Shown here piece by piece: positions 1 through 5,268 of a stretch of 5,474 nucleotides of DNA (positions are counted from its first letter, which is position 1; every line of letters starts with the position of its first letter). The DNA is from Caldisericia bacterium. GTDB taxonomy: Bacteria; Caldisericota; Caldisericia; B22-G15. The stretch spans positions 1 to 5,474 of the forward strand of contig JAGGSY010000034.1 of NCBI GenBank assembly GCA_021158845.1. Direction: 5' to 3'. Made by a program: the position numbers and the translations under genes. Below the pieces are notes generated by a model that saw nothing but the letters and a program-made list of their open reading frames with translations, did no database searches and was not told the DNA's origin.

Positions 1-135
1 GATTTAGACGGTGCAATAGAGTTAAAGGTTTATAAGGAAAAAACAATAATTAAAAAATACAATTTTCTGTATATACTTGATAGATTGAGAAATTTAGGCA
101 AATATTCAATAAATTTTAGCGGATTCAACTTCTGA
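1..135 (+). CDS. C-terminal end of an unrecognised protein (partial)
   Basis: Frame 1 is open from the window edge to a TGA at 133-135, giving the last 44 residues of a protein whose start lies outside. The other two plus frames hit stops within the first 33 bases. The tail begins DLDGAIELKVYKEK and ends SINFSGFNF; it is rich in Lys, Ile, Asn and Tyr, with no membrane segment or motif I can assign. A strong hairpin terminator begins 38 bases after the stop, as expected for the end of a real transcription unit. The family is not recognised. The main doubt is that 44 open codons can occur by chance, though one stop-free frame followed directly by a terminator argues for a gene. Confidence 0.55.
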   Translation, partial: DLDGAIELKVYKEKTIIKKYNFLYILDRLRNLGKYSINFSGFNF

Positions 136-172
136 TTGCATTACAGGTAATATTTACTGATTAATAAGATAA

Positions 173-210
173 AAAGCACTCCTGTTTCTTTGCATGAACA
201 GGAGTGCTTT
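173..210. terminator. bidirectional rho-independent terminator between convergent genes
   Basis: A perfect 14-bp inverted repeat pairs 173-186 (AAAGCACTCCTGTT) with 197-210 (AACAGGAGTGCTTT) around a 10-base loop. Read on the minus strand, the stem is followed by TTTTTATCTTATT, a good U-tract, so it should stop the flavoenzyme gene whose TAG is 17 bases away. Read on the plus strand, the stem ends in GCTTTATTTAA, a weaker but usable tail for the partial gene ending at 135. Its position between two converging coding ends supports one hairpin serving both. Confidence 0.88.
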
Positions 211-226
211 ATTTAACATTAACTAA

Positions 227-2266
227 CTATATATTTCTTGCAACCTCGTAAGCATCCCAGACGGCATACATAATGTTACGTGCACCATTAGCATCACCTA
301 TGATGTGAACATTAGGCATTTTACCTGCAATCTCGTTATATAGCTTTCTATCAGCTTTGAGACCTATAGAAATTACAACTGTGTCAGCTGGAATTGTGCT
401 TCTCTTGAAATTATTATCTATAACTTCAACAGCGTTGTCCTTTACCTCGAGCAAACTGGTATTGGTTAAAACTTTAACCTTATAGAATTTAAGCATGTCA
501 AGAACCATGGTTTTATTCATGTGTGGTACTGGAAGTCCAGCGGACATAAGTTCAGGTAACATCTCTACAATGGTAACATCCTTACCATCTGCAGCTAAAT
601 CAAGAGCAGTCTCACAGCCAACCAATCCACCGCCAATTACAACTACCTTTTGTCCTACAGGTTTTTTCTTCAGTAATACATCTGTGGCAGTAGCGACATT
701 GTCTTTGTCTATACCTGGAACATTTGGCATAATAGGTTTAGAACCTGTAGCAACTAAAATCACATCTGGTTTCTTTTCATTGAGAAGTTCGGGTGTCACT
801 TCAGTATTCAATTTTACGTCAATATTTAACTTCTTTATCTGTGTTTTATACCAATCAAGAAGTCTTGCATTGTCCTTTTTGAATTTACTTGCTGAAGCCT
901 CTATCAAATGGCCACCAAGTTCTCCTGCCTTTTCATAAATAGTAACCTTGTGTCCTCTTAGAGCAGCTACCCTTGCAGCTTCCATACCTGCTACACCACC
1001 ACCAATTATTGCAACATTCTTAGGTTTCTCTGCTGGATGGATAGCATATTCTATCTCTCTACCACAAGCAGGGTTCACTGCGCATGAGAGTGGTTTACCA
1101 GTAAAGAAACGACCAATACATCCCTGATGGCATCCTATACATGGGCGTATATCTTCAATCCTTCCCTCCAAGACCTTATTTCCCCATTCGGGATCTGCAA
1201 GAAGTCCTCTTCCAAGACTTATCATATCTGCTGCTTTACCTTCCTCCAGTGTTTTTTCTGCAAGTTCCGGTATCTCCATCCTTCCAGCCACTATTACTGG
1301 TACATTAACAACTTTCTTTAATTGTTCAGTGAGTGGGAGATAGAGACCATGTTCTTGATAAACAGGTGGATGTGCCCAATACCATGCATCATATGAACCA
1401 GCATCGGCATTAAAGGCGTCATAACCAGCTTTTTCAAGTATAGGAGCTATTTTTAATCCCTCTTCAGTGTCACGTCCCTTCTCCACAAAATCTTCACCTG
1501 GCAAACCACCCTGATTCCAGTCCTTTATATAGCTCTTTACACTGAATCTTAAAGTTACAGGAAAATCCTTACCAGTTACCTTCTTAATAGCTTTAACTAC
1601 CTCTATGGCGAGTCTAATTCTCCCCATTAAATCTCCGCCATATTTATCTGTCCTTTTGTTAAACATTGCAATAGCAAACTGGTCTAAAAGGTACCCCTCA
1701 TGCATAGCATGTATCTCAACACCATCAAATCCAGCTTCCTTTGCTATAGCTGCTGATTCCGCAGCCATCTTTACAATTCTTTCCACCTCCTTTGTGGTAA
1801 GCTCACGGCATGTAACTGATGGATCCCAGTAGTTGGGTATTGGAGATGGAGCTACGGGTTGACTAACAACTAAATGAGGAGCAGCTACACGACCAAAGCC
1901 TATTCCCAACTGTAGAAATATCTTTGTCCCGTAGGCATGGATCCTCTCTGTCATTTCATAAGCTGTCATTATAAAATGTCCTGGATCAATAGTGGGACAT
2001 GGGTTAATTCCCTCATGGAACTTTTCTATCTCATTTTCTACCTTTACCACACCTGTTATAATAAGTCCAGTGCCACCCTTTGCTCTCTCTACATAATAAT
2101 TCTCAGCTCTTTTTGAAAAACCGCCTTTTTCAGTGGCTAATCCGATTATACCCATAGGAGACATTGCGATTCTATTTTTTATCTCCACACCACCAATCTT
2201 AATGGGCTCAAAGAGCTTTTTAAACTCCATCTCTTTAGCCTCAGATTCATTTTCCTTCTGGCTCAT
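227..2266 (-). CDS. 2-enoate reductase / 2,4-dienoyl-CoA reductase family flavin oxidoreductase
   Basis: This is a 679-residue cytoplasmic flavoprotein that should pass electrons from NAD(P)H through FAD and a 4Fe-4S cluster to FMN, which reduces the C=C bond of an activated enoate or enoyl-CoA. Residues about 16-365 form an old-yellow-enzyme TIM barrel with the family stretch GVEIHAMHEGYLLDQF near 182-197 (Tyr192 aligns with the proton-donor Tyr of FadH) and NKRTDKYGG at 203-211. Cluster cysteines are Cys376, 379, 383 and 395 (CX2CX3CX11C). An FAD-type dinucleotide motif GGGVAG lies at 422-427, an NAD(P)H-type motif GGGLVG at 545-550, and the closing FAD motif IGDA at 656-659. The barrel segment AGSYDAWYWAHPP at 289-301 resembles clostridial 2-enoate reductases more than E. 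coli FadH. Length fits both (about 670). The ATG has a perfect AGGAGGTG five bases upstream; the first 14 residues are a charged extension. It appears monocistronic. The substrate cannot be fixed from sequence; bile-acid BaiCD/BaiH-type relatives exist. Confidence 0.93.
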   Translation of the reverse strand: MSQKENESEAKEMEFKKLFEPIKIGGVEIKNRIAMSPMGIIGLATEKGGFSKRAENYYVERAKGGTGLIITGVVKVENEIEKFHEGINPCPTIDPGHFIMTAYEMTERIHAYGTKIFLQLGIGFGRVAAPHLVVSQPVAPSPIPNYWDPSVTCRELTTKEVERIVKMAAESAAIAKEAGFDGVEIHAMHEGYLLDQFAIAMFNKRTDKYGGDLMGRIRLAIEVVKAIKKVTGKDFPVTLRFSVKSYIKDWNQGGLPGEDFVEKGRDTEEGLKIAPILEKAGYDAFNADAGSYDAWYWAHPPVYQEHGLYLPLTEQLKKVVNVPVIVAGRMEIPELAEKTLEEGKAADMISLGRGLLADPEWGNKVLEGRIEDIRPCIGCHQGCIGRFFTGKPLSCAVNPACGREIEYAIHPAEKPKNVAIIGGGVAGMEAARVAALRGHKVTIYEKAGELGGHLIEASASKFKKDNARLLDWYKTQIKKLNIDVKLNTEVTPELLNEKKPDVILVATGSKPIMPNVPGIDKDNVATATDVLLKKKPVGQKVVVIGGGLVGCETALDLAADGKDVTIVEMLPELMSAGLPVPHMNKTMVLDMLKFYKVKVLTNTSLLEVKDNAVEVIDNNFKRSTIPADTVVISIGLKADRKLYNEIAGKMPNVHIIGDANGARNIMYAVWDAYEVARNI

Positions 2267-2271
2267 TTTAA

Positions 2272-2301
2272 CACCTCCTATTTAAATATCTCCTATTTAA
2301 A
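2272..2301 (-). promoter_or_regulatory. duplicated ribosome binding site region of the flavoenzyme
   Basis: On the minus strand AGGAGGTG (2272-2279) sits 5 bases before the ATG and fixes the start. The 12-base unit TTTAAATAGGAG occurs twice in tandem at a 15-base period (plus coordinates 2275-2286 and 2290-2301), so a second Shine-Dalgarno-like GGAG lies just upstream with no start codon of its own. TTTAAAT and ATTTAAA flank the upstream copy and could form a weak all-AU hairpin. Confidence 0.8.
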
Positions 2302-2303
2302 AC

Positions 2304-2321
2304 TTGTAACAATGGTAACAA
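2304..2321. promoter_or_regulatory. possible operator: 18-bp imperfect palindrome over the -10
   Basis: On the minus strand the site reads TTGTTACCATTGTTACAA; 14 of 18 bases match its own reverse complement. It covers the proposed -10 of the flavoenzyme promoter. Length and TTGT...ACAA ends resemble sites of the NADH-sensing repressor Rex: 11 of 14 fixed positions match a TTGTTAA-N4-TTAACAA form. It can also be read as a direct repeat of TTGTTAC at a 9-base period. Rex control is inference only. Confidence 0.33.
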
Positions 2322-2340
2322 ATTTTTTCCTTTTTGTCAA
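2312..2340 (-). promoter_or_regulatory. sigma70-type promoter for the flavoenzyme gene
   Basis: On the minus strand there is a consensus -35 TTGACA (plus 2335-2340), a 17-base A-rich spacer, and TACCAT as -10 (plus 2312-2317, 4 of 6 consensus). Transcription would begin near 2305, about 40 bases before the ATG. The weak -10 beside a perfect -35 suggests regulated rather than constitutive use. Confidence 0.6.
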
Positions 2341-2416
2341 TAGATTGTAGAACTTTACATCACTTCTTCTCATTTTATCTTCTTAAAATACACTTTTTAT
2401 TTCACGGCCACTTTTA

Positions 2417-2445
2417 TTGACAAAAGGATAGGATTAATTTAAAAT
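2417..2445 (+). promoter_or_regulatory. strong sigma70-type promoter for the tRNA-Pro / decarboxylase / V-ATPase transcript
   Basis: Consensus -35 TTGACA (2417-2422), exactly 17 bases of spacer, and -10 TAAAAT (2440-2445, 5 of 6). The start site would be about 2452, only about 3 bases before the first tRNA base at 2455, which is normal for a dedicated tRNA promoter. A perfect palindrome (ATTAATTT, A, AAATTAAT) at 2433-2449 covers the -10. No other promoter of comparable quality was noticed before the decarboxylase. Confidence 0.8.
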
Positions 2446-2454
2446 TAATACAGT

Positions 2455-2532
2455 CGGGGCGTGGCGCAGGTTGGCTAGCGCACCAGCATGGGGTGCTGGG
2501 GGTCGCAGGTTCAAGTCCTGTCGCCCCGACCA
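2455..2532 (+). tRNA. tRNA-Pro, anticodon GGG
   Basis: Complete cloverleaf, 78 nt with encoded CCA. The acceptor arm 2455-2461 (CGGGGCG) pairs perfectly with 2522-2528; D stem GCGC/GCGC; anticodon stem CCAGC/GCTGG around the loop ATGGGGT at 2488-2494, with anticodon GGG at 2490-2492; T stem GCAGG/CCTGT with loop TTCAAGT. C1:G72 with discriminator A73 is the bacterial tRNA-Pro identity pair, and G37 fits the m1G37 expected for proline tRNAs. It reads CCC and, by wobble, CCU. The arms are very GC-rich compared with the flanking DNA. Confidence 0.96.
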
Positions 2533-2546
2533 CTTAATTTTTATCC

Positions 2547-2623
2547 CGGGATATGGCCCAGCTTGGTAGGGCGCTTGGTTCGGGACCAAGAGGTCGCGGG
2601 TTCGAATCCCGCTATCCCGACCA
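2547..2623 (+). tRNA. tRNA-Pro, anticodon CGG
   Basis: Complete cloverleaf, 77 nt with encoded CCA. Acceptor CGGGATA (2547-2553) pairs perfectly with TATCCCG (2613-2619); D stem GCCC/GGGC; anticodon stem CTTGG/CCAAG around loop TTCGGGA, with anticodon CGG at 2581-2583; T stem GCGGG/CCCGC with loop TTCGAAT. C1:G72 and A73 again mark proline. It reads CCG only. It lies 14 bases after the first tRNA-Pro, and its final CCA base is also the first base of the ribosome binding site of the next gene. Confidence 0.96.
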
Positions 2624-2629
2624 GGAGGT
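2623..2629 (+). promoter_or_regulatory. ribosome binding site abutting the tRNA 3' end
   Basis: AGGAGGT begins at the terminal A of the tRNA CCA and ends two bases before the ATG at 2632. It decides the decarboxylase start, because the longer open frame upstream is only read-through of the two tRNA genes. The spacing (3 bases from GGAGG to ATG) is shorter than usual. Confidence 0.75.
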
Positions 2630-2631
2630 TA

Positions 2632-4056
2632 ATGAGAAATCCACCTATTTATTTTGCATTAAAGAATTATATTGCTAAAAAGAGAGCTTGTTTTCATATG
2701 CCAGGTCACCATAGAGGAAAAGGGGCGCATCCATTTCTTGTTGATTTGCTTGGAGAAAAGGCTTTACTTTCTGATATTACAGAGGTTGAGGGAATGGATT
2801 ATCTTCATAAGGCAGAGGGGGTAATAAAATATGCTCAAGAGCTTGCAGCAAATCTATTTAAAGTTGATTACACATTCTTTCTTATAAATGGAAGCACAGT
2901 GGGTAATCTTGTTATGCTTGCCTCCACACTCTCTCCAGGGGATAAAGTGATAATCCAAAGAAATTCACATAGATCAATAATAGGTGGTCTTGCAGTTCTT
3001 GATCTTGTTCCAGAGTACATTCAACCAGAAATTCACCCATACCTTGAAATTCCATGGGGAATAACTCCAGAAAAACTTGAAGAGAAGTTAAAAAAAGGAA
3101 ATTCCAAAGTTGTGTTTTTAACTTCTCCAAACTATTTCGGTATGTGCGAGGACCTACCATCTCTTGTTAAGGTGGGAAAAAGATACAACTCAATCCTTTT
3201 GTTGGATGAAGCACATGGTGCCCATTTCCCATTCAACCCAAATTTGCCAGAAACAGGGATAAATCTTGGTTTTGATATGATTGTTCAGTCTGCACACAAA
3301 ACCCTACCATCTCTTACTCAGACATCTTTCCTTCATGTTTTTGAGAAGAATATTGATATGGATAGAGTTCATGATTCACTTACATTTTTCCAATCATCTT
3401 CCCCTTCATACCTCTTCATGGCATCCCTTGATATAGTTAGATATCAAATGGAAACAGAAGGAGAGAGAATCTGGAATGATGTAATTGATAAGGCAAACTA
3501 CCTAAGGGAAGAGATAAATAAAATTGATGGACTATACTCATTTGGTGTAGAGATACTGGAAGATGGCATATTTGATCTTGACTCTACAAAGGTTACAGTA
3601 AACACAAAGGGTATAGGATTAACAGGTTTTGAAGTTGAGGAGATTTTAAATAAAAAATACAACATAGAGATTGAACTTTCAGATTCATCAAACATTCTCC
3701 TGTTTATGACACCAGGCGTCACAGACAATGAGATTCAGAGACTTCTTGGTGCTTTAAAAGATATATCAAAGATGAGAAGGAAGAAAAAGGAGATGAGGCT
3801 AAAGTCTCCAGATATTCCAGAGATGGCATTGACTCCAAAGGAAGCTTTTTTAAGGCCGAAGGAACTTATACCTATCAAGGAGTCTGAAGGAAGAGTAGCA
3901 GGAAATATTGTATCTTCCTATCCACCTGGGCTTCCAATACTTGTTCCAGGAGAGGAGATCACAAAGGATATAATTGAATATATATTAAGACTTGAAGAGG
4001 AGGGTGCAGTAATTCAGGGGTTATATGATAAAATTTTCATAAAGGTGGTGAAATGA
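2632..4056 (+). CDS. Orn/Lys/Arg decarboxylase, short PLP fold-type I form (probable arginine decarboxylase)
   Basis: This 474-residue cytoplasmic PLP enzyme should remove CO2 from a basic amino acid, most likely arginine to agmatine, the first step of polyamine synthesis in SpeA-type bacteria. Lysine or ornithine cannot be excluded. Seen in order: family opening FHMPGHHRGKG at 21-31; NGST at 86-89 (cofactor phosphate loop); NSHRS at 111-115; DEAHGAH at 192-198, with Asp192 for the pyridine nitrogen; SAHKTLPSLTQ at 220-230, with Lys223 as the Schiff-base lysine; and the C-terminal domain signature GRVAGN...YPPGLPILVPGE near 420-441. It lacks the N-terminal wing domain of the large enterobacterial decarboxylases and matches the roughly 480-residue Bacillus SpeA type. 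The ATG at 2632 is 8 bases after a tRNA and starts just before the conserved N-terminus, so no truncation is apparent. The TGA overlaps the next ATG. Confidence 0.92.
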   Translation: MRNPPIYFALKNYIAKKRACFHMPGHHRGKGAHPFLVDLLGEKALLSDITEVEGMDYLHKAEGVIKYAQELAANLFKVDYTFFLINGSTVGNLVMLASTLSPGDKVIIQRNSHRSIIGGLAVLDLVPEYIQPEIHPYLEIPWGITPEKLEEKLKKGNSKVVFLTSPNYFGMCEDLPSLVKVGKRYNSILLLDEAHGAHFPFNPNLPETGINLGFDMIVQSAHKTLPSLTQTSFLHVFEKNIDMDRVHDSLTFFQSSSPSYLFMASLDIVRYQMETEGERIWNDVIDKANYLREEINKIDGLYSFGVEILEDGIFDLDSTKVTVNTKGIGLTGFEVEEILNKKYNIEIELSDSSNILLFMTPGVTDNEIQRLLGALKDISKMRRKKKEMRLKSPDIPEMALTPKEAFLRPKELIPIKESEGRVAGNIVSSYPPGLPILVPGEEITKDIIEYILRLEEEGAVIQGLYDKIFIKVVK

Positions 4057-4928
4057 GGTATTTTTTTGTTGTTAATCCTGTTGCAGGATTGGGAAAAAGT
4101 TTTCTTGTTTGGAGAAAGATTAAAGAGATACTCAAAGAAAAGGGTGTCAATTTTGACTATGCTCTTACAAAGTATCCAAAACATGCAACGAAGTTAACTA
4201 TGGAAGCTGTAAGATCTGGCTTTAAGAATATAGTTGCTGTTGGGGGAGATGGAACTGTATCTGAGGTGGCAAGAGGAGTTGCAAGTGAAGATGTAGTGAT
4301 AGGAACAATCCCCGCTGGAAGAGGAAAGGACTTCCCAAAAAGTTTAAATATCCCAAAGGATCCTATTAAGGCACTTGATTTAATTCTTAAAGGAGGAAAG
4401 ATTGTTGAGGTAGATCATCCAAAGGTAGATAATGATAGGTTCATAAATGCATGTGGGGTTGGCTTTGATGCTGAAGTCTCAAGAAATGCAAATGTCACCT
4501 ATAAAAATTTTAGAGCTCTCTCCTATGCGATATCCATATTTGCTACCATTGTGTCATGGAAACTTCCTGAGATTGTGATCAAGATTGATAATGTTGTAAG
4601 AGAAATTCCTGTTTTCTTTGTAGTTATAGCAAATGGTCCTTTTTATGGAGGAGGAATGAAGGTATCTCCCTATTCAAAGATAAATGATGGACTTCTTGAT
4701 GTTGTAATATTTCATAAGATGAGCAAATTCACACTTTTATGGAATTATCCAGGAGTTTACACGGGGGGAAAACATGTTAACCATGATAGAGTAGAAACTC
4801 TAAAGGCAAAGAGGGTGGAGATAAACTCTAAAGAAAATCTTTATGCACACGCTGATGGTGATATAATAGGTAATGTGCCAAAAGTATTTGAGATAGATGG
4901 GAAGAAATTAAAATTTATTGGAGGATAG
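4053..4928 (+). CDS. diacylglycerol kinase / YegS-BmrU family lipid kinase
   Basis: This 291-residue protein, normal length for the family, should phosphorylate a lipid alcohol (diacylglycerol, undecaprenol-like or other) with ATP at the membrane surface. Seen: opening NPVAG at 8-12; nucleotide-binding VGGDGTVSEV at 63-72 with the family GGDGT; IPAGRGKDF at 86-94 where most relatives have a G-[ST]-G-N-D-F run; CGVGFDAEV at 134-142; GGGM...NDGLLDV across 199-217; GGKH at 238-241; and HADGD at 266-270 at the place of the DGE that carries the catalytic Asp (here Asp268). There is no convincing transmembrane helix. The start ATG overlaps the decarboxylase stop as ATGA (4053-4056), with AAGGTGGTG just before, so translation is probably coupled. 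Substrate is not predictable. The deviations at Lys92 and Asp270 are conservative enough that activity is still likely. Confidence 0.9.
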   Translation: MRYFFVVNPVAGLGKSFLVWRKIKEILKEKGVNFDYALTKYPKHATKLTMEAVRSGFKNIVAVGGDGTVSEVARGVASEDVVIGTIPAGRGKDFPKSLNIPKDPIKALDLILKGGKIVEVDHPKVDNDRFINACGVGFDAEVSRNANVTYKNFRALSYAISIFATIVSWKLPEIVIKIDNVVREIPVFFVVIANGPFYGGGMKVSPYSKINDGLLDVVIFHKMSKFTLLWNYPGVYTGGKHVNHDRVETLKAKRVEINSKENLYAHADGDIIGNVPKVFEIDGKKLKFIGG

Positions 4929-4929
4929 T

Positions 4930-5268
4930 ATGTCTGAAGAGGTTGAGATTTTTAAAAAGATAAAAAAAGAAGAGGAGATTGCAGAGAAAAGAATAGAAGA
5001 GGCAAAGAGAAAAGTGGAAAAAGAAAAAAGAGAGAAGATACTGGAACAGAGGAGGATACTGGAGGAGAGAGAAGAAAAGTTGAAAGAGGTAATTGAGGAA
5101 GAGAAGAGGAAGTTGGAAGAAAAGTTTAAGTTGAAGAAAGAAGAGGCTTTAAAAAAGGCAGAAAAAGAGGCAGATTTGATAGAAAAGAGGGCAAAGGAAA
5201 GGTACAAAGAGGCACTTGATTTTGTTATAAGGAAGGTGCTTTTAGAAAATGGCGATAGAAAAGATTAA
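4930..5268 (+). CDS. V/A-type ATPase small coiled-coil peripheral stalk subunit (G/H type)
   Basis: This 112-residue protein is almost all Lys, Glu, Arg and Ala with hydrophobic heptad positions from about residue 5 to 95, so a single long helix that should pair with subunit E in the peripheral stalk of a rotary V/A-type ATPase. The C-terminus ALDFVIRKVLLENGDRKD matches the usual hydrophobic end of such subunits. Function is assigned from size, coiled coil and the directly following subunit I; alone, the low-complexity sequence would be ambiguous. I chose the ATG at 4930: GGAGG (4920-4924) lies five bases upstream, inside the end of the lipid kinase gene, whose stop is one base before. A TTG at 4918 would add four residues but overlaps the ribosome binding site. 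The coding strand is nearly pure purine for long runs. Confidence 0.82.
   Translation: MSEEVEIFKKIKKEEEIAEKRIEEAKRKVEKEKREKILEQRRILEEREEKLKEVIEEEKRKLEEKFKLKKEEALKKAEKEADLIEKRAKERYKEALDFVIRKVLLENGDRKD

Noticed and set aside
495..938. 147-codon plus-strand open frame
   Set aside because: It lies antisense to the FAD/NAD(P)H domain of the flavoenzyme, has Ser/Thr/Phe-rich low-information sequence and no ribosome binding site; the minus-strand protein carries clear cofactor motifs.
1127..1321. 64-codon plus-strand open frame
   Set aside because: Antisense to the conserved 4Fe-4S region of the flavoenzyme, with no independent coding signal.
1605..1832. 75-codon plus-strand open frame
   Set aside because: Antisense shadow of the conserved OYE barrel segment.
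2455..2623. tRNA pair as an attachment site for an integrated element
   Set aside because: The genes around it are ordinary housekeeping types, no integrase is present, and I saw no repeat of a tRNA 3' end elsewhere in the window.
2488..2631. Upstream extension of the decarboxylase reading frame by 48 codons
   Set aside because: The extension runs through the end of the first tRNA and all of the second; the protein family begins near residue 5-20 of the shorter form, and a ribosome binding site precedes the ATG at 2632.
2912..3160. 82-codon minus-strand open frame
   Set aside because: Antisense to the PLP-binding domain of the decarboxylase; no ribosome site and no recognisable motif.
3498..3728. 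76-codon minus-strand open frame
   Set aside because: Antisense to the C-terminal half of the decarboxylase and Ser-rich as expected for the complement of this codon usage.
4918..4929. TTG start four codons upstream for the stalk subunit
   Set aside because: It would use the GGAGG ribosome binding site as coding sequence; the ATG at 4930 has ideal spacing from that site.
4908..5207. 99-codon minus-strand open frame rich in Ser and Phe
   Set aside because: It is the complement of the Lys/Glu-rich coiled coil (AAA/GAA codons read backwards give Phe/Ser); the apparent hydrophobicity is an artefact.
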